The notes under the pieces are model-generated. The model saw nothing but the letters and a program-made list of their open reading frames with translations. It had not been told where the DNA came from and made no database searches. Below are positions 7,658 through 17,453 of a stretch of DNA of 64,000 nucleotides, piece by piece. Every line of letters starts with the position of its first letter. Position 1 is the stretch's first letter. The stretch comes from Lysobacteraceae bacterium. GTDB lineage: Bacteria > Pseudomonadota > Gammaproteobacteria > Xanthomonadales > Xanthomonadaceae. The stretch is taken from positions 186,001-250,000 of the forward strand of contig JAMLIV010000001.1 of assembly GCA_023954075.1 (NCBI GenBank), given 5' to 3'. Made by a program: the position numbers and the translations under genes.

Positions 7658-10165
7658 ATGTACGCAGTTTCTCGAACCTATTCAGGATTGGCTCGGCGGC
7701 ACGCGCTCCGCAGACTCCGTCACGACTGGGGGAATACACTCATCGCGGTTCTTTCCCTGTCGCTTGGCGCGGCTCTCGTTGCTGTAACGATGGCTTGGCT
7801 GGACGGTGCGCTCGAGCGCGACTTCGGGTATCTCGAAGCGGAGAGGCTTTGGCAGGTACAGATTCTGGATTCACAGGTCGCCGCCAATATCGATGCCGAT
7901 TTCGGTGCCCTCGTGCAAAGCTCTCGGCGGGTGATCGATGAGTTTTCCTTTCGCCAGAACGGCTTCACCGCCTTGGGTATGGGGCGGCCACTGACCTTGA
8001 CGCTTGTGCACGAGGGGCGTGAGGAGGATGTTCCGGCGTTCGCTGTCGACGACGCTTTTTTCCCGGTCCTGGGGGTGCGGGTCGAACAAGGGCGCATGCC
8101 CGAACCCAACCGCCCGGAAGTCGTGCTCGAATCTTCCTTCGCGAAAGCGCGGTTCGGGTCGGCGGCGCACGCGATCGGGCAGGTCATGGAGGCGGGCGGG
8201 AAAGCGTATCGCGTGGTGGGTACGCTGTCGGAACGGTTCGTGCATCCTGCTCCTGCCAGCATTCGGCGCGTGCCCGGATTGACACCGGTGGTTTACGTCG
8301 CGGCGCAGGAGTCGCAATTTGCCGATACGGCGGAAAATGCGCAGTTTCTTCTGATCGGTCGGAGCGAACTGGATTTCCGAGCGTTGCGCGCGAGCGTGAC
8401 GAGAGCGCTGTCGATGGTTGGCAGCGACTCCGGATCCGCGGTGTTGACTCCGATACTAAGGCCACTGACCGGGTGGGTCGCTGGCGACGGTGCTGCGTTG
8501 GCGAGTCGACTTCTGCTCCTGACGGGTCTGCTGCTTGTCAGCGTGCTGATAACGGCCGTTGGTGCAAGCGCGATCCGCGCGCGCATGCAGGCGCGCGAGC
8601 ACGCCTTGCTGGAAGTGCTTGGCGCTTCGGGTGGCCGGGCCTTCCGATTTACGGCAAGCGAATCGACCTGGATCACGTTGGGCATGCTTGTCGCTGGAAT
8701 CGCGATATTTGCGCTGCTCTGCGCGCTCGCGCGTCTCAACCCGCAGATCGGGATGCCGATCACCCCACGCTTCCTCAGGGTAGGAGGTCTCGTGCTGCTG
8801 GGCGAGTGTGCGCTGGCGCTGGCGCTGTTGCGGCTGATCGTGCGGGCTCAGAGTCGTACAGGCGGCACGCTTGTCCATACCAGGGGCGCAGCCCGCTTTC
8901 AGTTGGGAAGCGGCGTTCTGCGGGCACTGGTCACGCTCCAGGCCTGCATCATCCTGCTTCTTCTTGGTTCAGCGCTGGGTTTTTCAGAGTACTCGCTGCA
9001 GACGATACGCAATTCGCTGTCGGTCGATACGGCCGATCTGTACGAGGTCCGCATCCAGAGGCGCGGAGCGCACGCGGCGCGACTGGTAGCCATGGAGGCA
9101 CGCCGGATCAAGCAGGCCGCTATCGCCCAACCCGGTGTCGTGCAAGGTGCCTTGCTGTCCTCCCCCCCGTTGGATCTGATCGGCCTTGGAGTGACATACA
9201 GGGGGCCGCGCGAAGTTTTTGGTCGGATCGTTGGTCGCTCCGATGGTGCGGTCATTGTTGCGATGGATGATGTTCCTGCCCGCGACAAGAGCGATTTCGT
9301 GACGTATCAGGCGAGCATCATACGAGTCGAGGCCGCCTATTTCGAAATGATGGGGTTTCCGCTTCTGGCGGGGCATGTGTTTGACGACGACGAGGACAAT
9401 GTCGCGATCCTCACGCCGGAACTTGATCGTCTGATGTTTCCCGATCAGGACCCGGTCGGCTCGCGAATTCCCGCAAGCCCGCTGATGGGTGATTCGGACG
9501 TCTGGCACAACGGCTTGGTCGTCGCGGGCGTTGTCGATGCCAAGCGAGTGGGCGGAGTCTCCATGCTGGGACGAATTTTCTCCCACTATCCGATTGCTTT
9601 CGTTCCCTATTCGGATCGTTTTCCAGGCGATGTGGGCCAGCCGGCGACGGCCAGTTTCCTGCTCCAGTCTTCGATGGATCGGGGCGAAGTTCAGCGCTGG
9701 CTCGAATCAGTCAGCCTGCGGTTGCGTGAAAAGGGATACAGCGTTCAGACCCATCGACTTGCGGACCAGGTTCGCGAGCGGGCGGTACAGCATTTGCTCG
9801 CAAGCTTGCTTGGCCTGGCCATCATCTCGATCGTCATGCTGAGCGCAGCGCTGGGTTCGATGAGCGGCATGCGGCTCCTGTGCAGCTTCAGGCGTGGCGA
9901 GATCGCCATTCGCATGGCATTGGGTGAACCGGAGCATCGGATTGCAGCACGGTTCGTTTTGCATGAACTGTTTTGGCCTGTGGTGGCCGCTTCGGTCTTG
10001 AGTGTGCTACTGCTGCTGCTTCCGGAATCGCTGTTGCCCTTGCCTCTTCATGGCAGTGTGGGCATGGCGTGGGGCCTTGTTCTCCTTTCACTGCTCGTTG
10101 GAGTGGTGCCGCCACTGTATCGCGTGCTGGCAGAATCCCCGGCTCGAGCGTTGCAGAGTGAGTGA
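7658..10165 (+). CDS. Large duplicated MacB/FtsX-type ABC permease (ADOP-like)
   Basis: An 835-residue permease with the duplicated layout of ADOP-type proteins. It has an N-terminal helix (about residues 24-45), a MacB-like periplasmic domain, a three-helix FtsX block (about 280-410), then another helix (about 425-445), a second periplasmic domain, and a final three-helix FtsX block (about 705-825). Canonical MacB has one such unit fused to its ATPase; here the ATPase is a separate gene directly upstream. The helices of the second FtsX block (GLAIISIVMLSAALGSMSGM and the following MALGEP motif) match the family. Local GC is lower than in the surrounding housekeeping genes, which fits horizontal gain. 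The substrate is unknown, but the neighbouring cysteine-rich peptide is the obvious candidate. Confidence 0.85.
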   Translation: MYAVSRTYSGLARRHALRRLRHDWGNTLIAVLSLSLGAALVAVTMAWLDGALERDFGYLEAERLWQVQILDSQVAANIDADFGALVQSSRRVIDEFSFRQNGFTALGMGRPLTLTLVHEGREEDVPAFAVDDAFFPVLGVRVEQGRMPEPNRPEVVLESSFAKARFGSAAHAIGQVMEAGGKAYRVVGTLSERFVHPAPASIRRVPGLTPVVYVAAQESQFADTAENAQFLLIGRSELDFRALRASVTRALSMVGSDSGSAVLTPILRPLTGWVAGDGAALASRLLLLTGLLLVSVLITAVGASAIRARMQAREHALLEVLGASGGRAFRFTASESTWITLGMLVAGIAIFALLCALARLNPQIGMPITPRFLRVGGLVLLGECALALALLRLIVRAQSRTGGTLVHTRGAARFQLGSGVLRALVTLQACIILLLLGSALGFSEYSLQTIRNSLSVDTADLYEVRIQRRGAHAARLVAMEARRIKQAAIAQPGVVQGALLSSPPLDLIGLGVTYRGPREVFGRIVGRSDGAVIVAMDDVPARDKSDFVTYQASIIRVEAAYFEMMGFPLLAGHVFDDDEDNVAILTPELDRLMFPDQDPVGSRIPASPLMGDSDVWHNGLVVAGVVDAKRVGGVSMLGRIFSHYPIAFVPYSDRFPGDVGQPATASFLLQSSMDRGEVQRWLESVSLRLREKGYSVQTHRLADQVRERAVQHLLASLLGLAIISIVMLSAALGSMSGMRLLCSFRRGEIAIRMALGEPEHRIAARFVLHELFWPVVAASVLSVLLLLLPESLLPLPLHGSVGMAWGLVLLSLLVGVVPPLYRVLAESPARALQSE

Positions 10166-10339
10166 TCGCTGCGGCGGCTTTCCGGGTCATGGCAGGAAAC
10201 GCGAAAGGCGGTGTCGCAGAAGCTGGATCGCAGAGAATATTTTGGGGGCGGCCAACGTTGTGAACATTGTCGCTGGGGGCATGGCATAGTCGCCTTCGAC
10301 GGTTTTGCCTTGCCGGCAGTCCCGGTGCCCTCGGGGTAG

Positions 10340-10389
10340 CCTCATCCGCCGCCGTGGGGCTGCACCGAAATGGCGGTGGCGCGCGGGCC
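10340..10389 (+). repeat. 50-bp direct repeat, right copy (native 3' end of the corC-like gene)
   Basis: This copy is part of the intact CorC-type gene (stop codon at 10342-10344 on the minus strand) and is therefore the ancestral one. It matches 4491-4540 with a single difference. Distance between copies is 5849 bp. The 174 bp between the permease stop and this repeat (10166-10339) show no gene, hairpin or promoter I can support. Confidence 0.95.
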
Positions 10390-11646
10390 TTCCACGGTGC
10401 GCACGACCAAGGTGAAGCCTTCCGGGAAGCGCAGGGTGTCGCCTTCCTGCGGCAGGCGCTCCAGGCGCGAGGTGATGAGCCCGCCGACCGAGTTGATGTC
10501 GTCGGGCGCGGCGATCTCGCGGTCGAGCAGGCGCTCCAGGCGATAGATCGGAATGCCGCCGCTGATGGTGAAGCTGCCGTCGGCGGCGCGCGGGATGCTG
10601 CTGGTGCCATGGCGGCGGGTTTCATCCTGCACGTCGCCGATGATCACTTGCACGATGTCGTTGAGCGTGAGGAAGCCGGCGATGCGACCCGAATCCTCGC
10701 GCCCCAGCGCGATGGAGGAATGCCCGCCCTTGAACTGGCGCAGCACTTCGAAGATCGGCGTGTCGAGCGGGGCCACGATCGCCGGGCGCAGCAGCGGGCG
10801 CACGTCGCCGATGCGCTTGCCGCCCGCGATGGCCTGCAGCAGGTCCTTGGCGTGCAGCACGCCAAGGACCTGCTCCTCGTCGGCGTCGAACCACGGGTAG
10901 CGGCTGAACTGCGAGCGCTGGAACTCGGCCAGGATGTCTTCCTGGGTCATGCCCTCGTGCAGGCTGGCGAGCTGCTCGCGGGTGCGCAGGAGGTCGCCGA
11001 CCACCAGCTCCGGCAGTTCCAGCGCGTGGCTCATCATGGTGATTTCCTCGCCGCCGTCGCGGACGCCGCGACGCCCGTGCAGGATCAGCTTGAGCTCATC
11101 GCGCGAGAACGATTGGGCGTGCTCGTCGGCCTGCTCCAGCCCGAACCAGCGCAGGATCAGGAAGGCGCTGGCGTTGAGCACCCAGATCGCCGGGTACATG
11201 AGCCAGTAGAAGGCGAAAAGCGGTGCCGCCGTCCACAGCGATACGCTCTCGGGGCGGCGCAGCGCGAGCGACTTGGGCGCCAGCTCGCCCAGCACGATAT
11301 GCAGGAAGGAGATGATCGTGAAGGCGACGATGAAGGCCACCAGATGCGCGGTTTCCGGATCCAGTGAGAGGATCTTGAACAGCGGATCGAGCAGCGCCGC
11401 AAAGGCGGGTTCGCCGATCCAGCCCAGGCCCAGCGAGGCCAGCGTGATGCCGAGCTGGCAGGCCGACAGGTAGGCGTCCAGATGGGCGTGCACGCTCAGC
11501 AGGATGCGCCCGCGCCAGCCGTGGATTTCGGCCAGCGCCGTGGCCTGGGTGTGGCGCAGCTTGACCAGCGAGAATTCCGCGGCGACGAAAAAGCCGTTGA
11601 GTGCCACCAGCAGCAGCGCGGCGATGAGGTAAAGCAGGTTCTGCAA
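10342..11646 (-). CDS. CorC/HlyC (CNNM-CBS) family membrane transporter
   Basis: A 434-residue UPF0053-type protein. It has an N-terminal CNNM membrane domain (three to four helices, about residues 1-145), a CBS pair (about 200-325; LHEGMTQEDILAEF and PIFEVLRQFKGGHSSIALG) and a C-terminal CorC_HlyC domain (DGSFTISGGIPIYRLERLL onward). Such proteins are linked to Mg2+/Co2+ efflux or resistance; the 'hemolysin' label is historical. Its last 16 codons are duplicated at 4491-4540, marking this gene's 3' end as the insertion site of the adjacent peptide/exporter block. The coding sequence itself is intact. Confidence 0.9.
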   Translation of the reverse strand: MQNLLYLIAALLLVALNGFFVAAEFSLVKLRHTQATALAEIHGWRGRILLSVHAHLDAYLSACQLGITLASLGLGWIGEPAFAALLDPLFKILSLDPETAHLVAFIVAFTIISFLHIVLGELAPKSLALRRPESVSLWTAAPLFAFYWLMYPAIWVLNASAFLILRWFGLEQADEHAQSFSRDELKLILHGRRGVRDGGEEITMMSHALELPELVVGDLLRTREQLASLHEGMTQEDILAEFQRSQFSRYPWFDADEEQVLGVLHAKDLLQAIAGGKRIGDVRPLLRPAIVAPLDTPIFEVLRQFKGGHSSIALGREDSGRIAGFLTLNDIVQVIIGDVQDETRRHGTSSIPRAADGSFTISGGIPIYRLERLLDREIAAPDDINSVGGLITSRLERLPQEGDTLRFPEGFTLVVRTVEGPRATAISVQPHGGG

Positions 11647-11757
11647 GCGCGGCTCGGCGTGGCGAAAGACCGGCGCAGTCTAGCAGGCGCTCCGCCGGTC
11701 CCGCGTGGCGGAGCGGCGCTAGAATGGCGACTTCGTCAACGAATGCGAATCATTTTC

Positions 11758-13167
<1,410 letters not shown>

Positions 13168-13301
13168 GCGCAAAGGCGCGCGTTTGATCCTGAGCCCTTC
13201 TTCCGGGCCGAGCAGGGCCTTCCAGTGGCTCAACGGCCAGCTTGAGAGCGCCCGCCGACACAAGCGGGCACTGCCGGCAGGCGACGTGGAGATGGGGCCA
13301 A

Positions 13302-13901
13302 TCAGGGCATCTTGTCCACCCGCGCCAGCGCTTGCGCGCGATCCTTGGCGCAGTCGTCGATGTCGTCCTGGGTCATGGTGGTCCAGGGGACGAAGGCGGG
13401 CAGTTCGGCGACGAGGCGCTGCTGGCTTTCGAGAACTTCCGGCAGCCGGTCGCAGATGGCCAGGGCCTTGAGTTCGACGCGGGCGGCTTCGGCTTCGATG
13501 CGGCGTTCGAAGCGCTCGGCGGCTTTCTCGCCGCCGAAGATCAGCGCCGGAATGCTCCAGATCGCGCGGCGGGCGATCCTGCCGCCTTCCTTGCCGGCTT
13601 CCAGCCCGGTTTCGGCGATGGCGATGATGCGGCCTCGGTGGTCGAGCAGCAGCTCGCGCTGGCGCGGTGTGACGGGAACCGCCGCGCCGTCGATCAGGAG
13701 GTCGCCGTGCGGCGAGATGGCGGCCGAAGGCTGACCGTCGGTTTTGCCCAGGCTGAGGTTTTCGGAATGCAGCTCGCGACGAGCTTCGTCGATGGCCTGG
13801 TCGACTGTCGCGTCGATGAAATCGCGCGCGATGCCGTGGCCGGCGAAGGTCAGGAGCATGGCGGCTGCAAGGGGCAGGAGGCGGGTGCGAAAAGTCTTCA
13901 T
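13302..13901 (-). CDS. Exported protein, DUF2884/YggN-like
   Basis: A 199-residue protein beginning with a clear Sec signal (MKTFRTRLLPLAAAMLLTFAGHGIA). The mature part has the layout I associate with the DUF2884 (YggN) family: a DGAAVPVTPRQRELL segment, a helical alanine/glycine-rich stretch with EAGKEGGRIARRAIW, and a C-terminal helix pair with two cysteines. The function of this family is unknown. It lies downstream of the GntR-ABC operon on the same strand after a gap of about 100 bp, so co-transcription is possible. Family assignment is moderate. Confidence 0.6.
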   Translation of the reverse strand: MKTFRTRLLPLAAAMLLTFAGHGIARDFIDATVDQAIDEARRELHSENLSLGKTDGQPSAAISPHGDLLIDGAAVPVTPRQRELLLDHRGRIIAIAETGLEAGKEGGRIARRAIWSIPALIFGGEKAAERFERRIEAEAARVELKALAICDRLPEVLESQQRLVAELPAFVPWTTMTQDDIDDCAKDRAQALARVDKMP

Positions 13902-14002
13902 GACGTGGTCTCGGTGGGGAAGGTCGCAGTGGGTCCTGTACCGCCATCCCGGCGTTCGCCGGGACGGCGTCGCGTGTGGTGCCGGTGGTCGTGGGGAGTG
14001 GA

Positions 14003-14995
14003 TCAGGCGTCGTCGCGCCTGCGCCGCAGCCAGATCGCGGCGGCGATCATCGCGGCGCCGGCGGCCATGCCGATCCACACGTCGGTGCCGGCGAAGATGT
14101 GCCAGCCGCGGCTCAGGTCGATGACCCGCATCAGATCCGACGGGTTCTCGATGTTCTGCGCGTTGGCGGCGAGGCGGCCGATCAGGGTGCCGTCGATGTA
14201 CCAGGTGCCCGGCGCGATGCTCAAAAGGCCGCGATAGCCGAGCAAGTACCAGATCGTGCCGTGCGGCATCGAGATGCCGGGCAGGGCACCCAGCCAGCTC
14301 AGCAGCGTGGCGGAGAGGATCGGCACCAGCACGGCCCACAGGAACGGCTTGGAGCGTGCGAAGGCCGAGCACAGCATCAGCCAGCCGACCGTGGGCAGCG
14401 ACCAGGCGGCGTAGACCGGCACGATGCTGAGCGCGCTGAACATGACCTTGATCGGGTGCGAGTGCCAGATCATTGCCCAACTGCCCGGCATGCCGTTGAG
14501 CTTCATCGTCAACGCCGAGATCACCAGCAGGCAGGCACCGATGCCAAGGCCGATGAGGATCGCCAGCGCCGGGGCCAGCAGCAGCGCCCAGGCCAGCTTC
14601 GAGCTGACTGTGAGCCAGTCGGAGACCGGCAGCGATTTCCAGAACAGGATGCTGCGGTCGCGGCGGTCGTCGTAGAGCGTGCCCAGGCAGTAGAAGAACA
14701 CCACGAAGCCCAGCACCAGCGCGACGATGCCGACGCCCGAAAGCAGGCCGCCATCGCCGATGAAGCCCATCTGCCGGGCGATCTCGGCCTCAGCCATGCC
14801 CGCATTGAGGTTTTCCGGTTTCTCGATGCCCGAAAGATGCAGGCTGCCGGCCACCGCGCCGATCAGGCTCAGCGCGCAGATCACGATGCCGGCGACTATC
14901 GGTGCCCAGAAGAAGCCGCCGCGGTTTTCCCAGTATTCGCGGCGCAGCAGCCAGCCGAACTTGCGCACGGGGGAAATCGAAGAAGTGGCGTTCAT
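14003..14995 (-). CDS. ABC-2 type transporter permease
   Basis: A 330-residue inner-membrane permease with about six hydrophobic helices (for example APIVAGIVICALSLIGAVAG, GVGIVALVLGFVVFFYCLG and WALLLAPALAILIGLGIGAC) and the ABC-2 'DDRRDRSILFWKSLPVSD' cytoplasmic loop. The start at 14995 overlaps the ATPase stop by four bases (ATGA), so the two are coupled. Together with the GntR regulator upstream they form a YtrA-BC-like operon. Such operons often respond to cell-envelope stress or antimicrobial peptides; the substrate here is unknown. Confidence 0.88.
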   Translation of the reverse strand: MNATSSISPVRKFGWLLRREYWENRGGFFWAPIVAGIVICALSLIGAVAGSLHLSGIEKPENLNAGMAEAEIARQMGFIGDGGLLSGVGIVALVLGFVVFFYCLGTLYDDRRDRSILFWKSLPVSDWLTVSSKLAWALLLAPALAILIGLGIGACLLVISALTMKLNGMPGSWAMIWHSHPIKVMFSALSIVPVYAAWSLPTVGWLMLCSAFARSKPFLWAVLVPILSATLLSWLGALPGISMPHGTIWYLLGYRGLLSIAPGTWYIDGTLIGRLAANAQNIENPSDLMRVIDLSRGWHIFAGTDVWIGMAAGAAMIAAAIWLRRRRDDA

Positions 14996-15846
14996 GCGTA
15001 GGTTCCTTTCATCGTGGCCACGAACAGGTCGGCGACGCTGGGGGTGCGGGTCTCGCCCAGCTCGGCGAGGCGGGATTTGGCGATGCCGTCGAACAGGAAG
15101 ATGGTCTTGCCGAACACCTGGCGCTCGTCCAGCGGGCCCAGCGCGCGGGCGGCTTCGGCGCGATCGGGCGACACCAACACTTCGGTGAAGCGTTCGGCCA
15201 CCTCGTCCATGCTTGCCGACAGCGCGATCTTGCCGGAGCGGATGAACATCAGGTCGGTGAGGATGTGCTCGATCTCCTCGACCTGGTGGGTGGTGACGAC
15301 GATGGTCTTTTCCTCGTCGAAGTAGTCGTTGAGGAGGCTCTGGTAGAACTGCTTGCGGTAGAGGATGTCCAGGCCCAGGGTCGGTTCGTCGAGCACCAGC
15401 ACCTTGGCGTCGATCGCCATCACCAGCGCCAGGTGCAGCTGCACGATCATGCCCTTGGACATTTCCCGTACGCGCTGTTTGGCATGCAGCTTGGTGCGGG
15501 CGAGGAAGGCCTCGCACTTGGCGCGCGAGAAGCGCGGATGCACGCCTTCGACGAAGTCGATGGCCTGCGACACCCGGATCCAGCGCGGCAGGATGGCGAC
15601 GTCGGCGATGAAGCAGACCTCGTTCATCAGCTTGTCGCGCGCCACGCGCGGGTCCTGGCCCAGTACCGAAAGCTCGCCCTCGAACGCGGTCAGGCCGAGG
15701 ATGGCCTTCAGCGCCGTGGTCTTGCCGGCACCGTTGGGGCCGATCAGGCCGACGATGCGGCCCGGCTCGATGGAGAAGCTGACTTCGTCCAGCGCCGGCT
15801 TGCCGCCGTACTTCTTGCTGAGGTTGCGGGCGACGATGGCGCTCAT
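14992..15846 (-). CDS. ABC transporter ATP-binding protein of the GntR-linked operon
   Basis: A 284-residue ATPase. Walker A GPNGAGKTT lies near residues 35-43 and Walker B VLVLDEPTLGLD near 152. The signature motif is divergent, EMSKGMIVQ in place of LSGGQ, which is common in YtrB-type ATPases. An additional C-terminal domain of about 80 residues follows the switch histidine (TTHQVEEIE). Start codon 15846 overlaps the GntR stop (ATGA), and its own stop overlaps the permease start in the same way, so three genes are tightly coupled. Confidence 0.92.
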   Translation of the reverse strand: MSAIVARNLSKKYGGKPALDEVSFSIEPGRIVGLIGPNGAGKTTALKAILGLTAFEGELSVLGQDPRVARDKLMNEVCFIADVAILPRWIRVSQAIDFVEGVHPRFSRAKCEAFLARTKLHAKQRVREMSKGMIVQLHLALVMAIDAKVLVLDEPTLGLDILYRKQFYQSLLNDYFDEEKTIVVTTHQVEEIEHILTDLMFIRSGKIALSASMDEVAERFTEVLVSPDRAEAARALGPLDERQVFGKTIFLFDGIAKSRLAELGETRTPSVADLFVATMKGTYA

Positions 15847-16223
15847 TCGACACCTGCCTTGCCGCGCGCGGCGTCGATCTGGTTGCGAAGGCTGTCCCAG
15901 GAAAGCCCGAGCCGCACGATGCGTTCGACGATCTGCGGCCATTCCTGGGTAAGGAAACGCTCGCGCTCGGAGGCCAGCAGCCTTTCCGGGGCGTCTTCGG
16001 TAACGAACATGCCAAGTCCTCTGCGTTTTTCCACCAGCTGCTCGTCCGCCAGTTCCTGATAGGCGCGCGAGACGGTGATGGGGTTGAGTTGAAAATCCGC
16101 TGCCACCTGACGTACCGATGGCACCGCCTCGCCGGGCTTGAGCAGCCCGTCCAGGATCATCGCGACGATGCGGGCCTTGAGCTGCAGGTAGATCGGCGAG
16201 GTATCGTTCCACACAACGCTCAT
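15843..16223 (-). CDS. GntR-family transcriptional regulator (YtrA subfamily)
   Basis: A 126-residue short GntR protein. It has the N-terminal winged helix (SPIYLQLKARIVAMILDG, SVRQVAADFQLNPITVSRAYQELADEQLVEKRRGLGMFV) and only a short helical tail, the defining shape of the YtrA subfamily. YtrA members repress their own ABC operon. A 24-bp palindrome just upstream of the operon (16590-16613) is the likely operator. The gene is coupled to the ATPase downstream. Confidence 0.92.
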   Translation of the reverse strand: MSVVWNDTSPIYLQLKARIVAMILDGLLKPGEAVPSVRQVAADFQLNPITVSRAYQELADEQLVEKRRGLGMFVTEDAPERLLASERERFLTQEWPQIVERIVRLGLSWDSLRNQIDAARGKAGVE

Positions 16224-16225
16224 GC

Positions 16226-16555
16226 TCAGTTCTCCGATGAGGCCGGCGCGCGCGGCAGGATCGCACCGAAGGAAAAGAAGGGCATCTGGAAGCTGGCGCG
16301 CAGGGCTTCCGGGTTCCAGTGCCGGGCCGGCGAGAGGGTTTGCCGGGGAGTGGGGGAATCGCTCCGGGCTGCCTGGTCGAGGGGCGCGGCTCCCTCCGGC
16401 TGGGCCTCGGCGGCCAGCAGGCCCGTGGCCGGTTCGCAGAGGGTGTGGTAACGGGCGAAAGGCACCGGGGCCGGTTCGCCCACGAGCACGCCGCCGGCGA
16501 TGGCCAGAGTGCTTAACGCAAGACCCACAACGAGGTGCTTGAGCTTGGTGTGCAT
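16226..16555 (-). CDS. Small exported protein, first gene of the GntR-ABC operon (unrecognised)
   Basis: A 109-residue protein that I do not recognise. It starts with a hydrophobic signal or anchor segment (KLKHLVVGLALSTLAIAGGVLVG) and continues as a low-complexity Pro/Ala-rich chain. An AAGGAG Shine-Dalgarno lies seven bases upstream of ATG 16555, and the gene ends two bases before the GntR start, so it is very probably translated as the operon leader gene. It could be a stress-responsive envelope peptide; no function can be assigned. Confidence 0.65.
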   Translation of the reverse strand: MHTKLKHLVVGLALSTLAIAGGVLVGEPAPVPFARYHTLCEPATGLLAAEAQPEGAAPLDQAARSDSPTPRQTLSPARHWNPEALRASFQMPFFSFGAILPRAPASSEN

Positions 16556-16589
16556 GGCGGACTCCTTGGGTGTGCAGTGTTGTTGATCC

Positions 16590-16613
16590 GGTGTGGTAGT
16601 AAACTACAACACC
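16590..16613. promoter_or_regulatory. 24-bp palindromic operator candidate for the GntR/YtrA regulator
   Basis: The sequence reads GGTGTGGTAGT then AAACTACAACACC; 10 of 12 position pairs are complementary about the centre at 16601/16602. It lies 35 bp upstream of the first gene of the regulator-ABC operon, where a self-repressor would bind. The GTAGT...ACTAC core and outer GGTGT/ACACC arms fit the size of a GntR dimer site. It also lies about 125 bp upstream of the divergent glutathione peroxidase gene. Confidence 0.7.
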
Positions 16614-16737
16614 ATTTCGATCAATGCAACTACTGCCTCCGGAAGGCGTCTGTCGGTTCAGTCCCCGTTTAGGTATGCGCTTCGCCACCGTGGCCGCAGT
16701 GGCACTATCGTGGCATCCCCATGCCATTGCCGAGGTC

Positions 16738-17331
16738 ATGATGATCGCCTTTCGTTCCACCGTCGCCGCGCTCGTGCTGGCCGCCCTGTTCCTGATCCCG
16801 GCGGTCGGCCACGCGCAGTGCAGCGCGCTGCTCGACCATGAGCTTCGCCCGCTGGCCGGCAAGACGCCCGAGAGCCTGTGCCGTCATCAGGGCAAGGTGC
16901 TGCTGCTGGTGAACGTTGCCAGCAAGTGCGGCTTCACCCCGCAGTACGAAGGCCTGGAGGCCATGCACGATCGCCTTGCGCCGCGCGGCTTTGCGGTACT
17001 GGGCTTTCCGTCCAACGACTTCCTCGGGCAGGAACCGGGCAGCGAGGAGCAGATCCAGGACTTCTGCCGGCTCACCTACGGGGTGACCTTCCCGATGTAC
17101 GAGAAGGTCCACGTCAAGGGCAAGGACACGACGCCGATCTACCGCCAGCTGCGCGAAGCCACCGGCGAGAAGCCGGGCTGGAACTTCCACAAGTATCTGG
17201 TGAACCGGCAGGGCGACGTGGTGGCGAGCTTCGGCAGCCGCACGCGGCCGGACGATCCGGCGCTGCTGGCCAGGATCGAGGCGCTGCTGGCCGAGCCTGC
17301 ACCGTCTGAACCGCCGCCAGCGGCCGACTGA
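16738..17331 (+). CDS. Glutathione peroxidase family protein, periplasmic
   Basis: A 197-residue thiol peroxidase of the glutathione peroxidase family. The peroxidatic Cys is in NVASKCGFTPQYEGLE, the GFPSNDFLGQEPG block follows, and WNFHKYLV supplies the conserved Trp and Asn. An N-terminal Sec signal (STVAALVLAALFLIPAVGHAQ) predicts a periplasmic location, unlike cytoplasmic BtuE. Two adjacent ATGs (16738 and 16741) are possible; GAGG at 16732-16735 spaces better with the second. It probably uses thioredoxin- or glutathione-type reductants to destroy peroxides. Confidence 0.88.
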   Translation: MMIAFRSTVAALVLAALFLIPAVGHAQCSALLDHELRPLAGKTPESLCRHQGKVLLLVNVASKCGFTPQYEGLEAMHDRLAPRGFAVLGFPSNDFLGQEPGSEEQIQDFCRLTYGVTFPMYEKVHVKGKDTTPIYRQLREATGEKPGWNFHKYLVNRQGDVVASFGSRTRPDDPALLARIEALLAEPAPSEPPPAAD

Positions 17332-17453
17332 ACCTCCATCGGTCCGAACGGTCACAGGCCGCGGCGTTGCATGGCCCGATCCCGGGCCCCAGAATATCCC
17401 GCCCTTGCGCGCTCGCGACGCGGGCGCTCTTCCATCTTCCACTGGAGTTTTCG

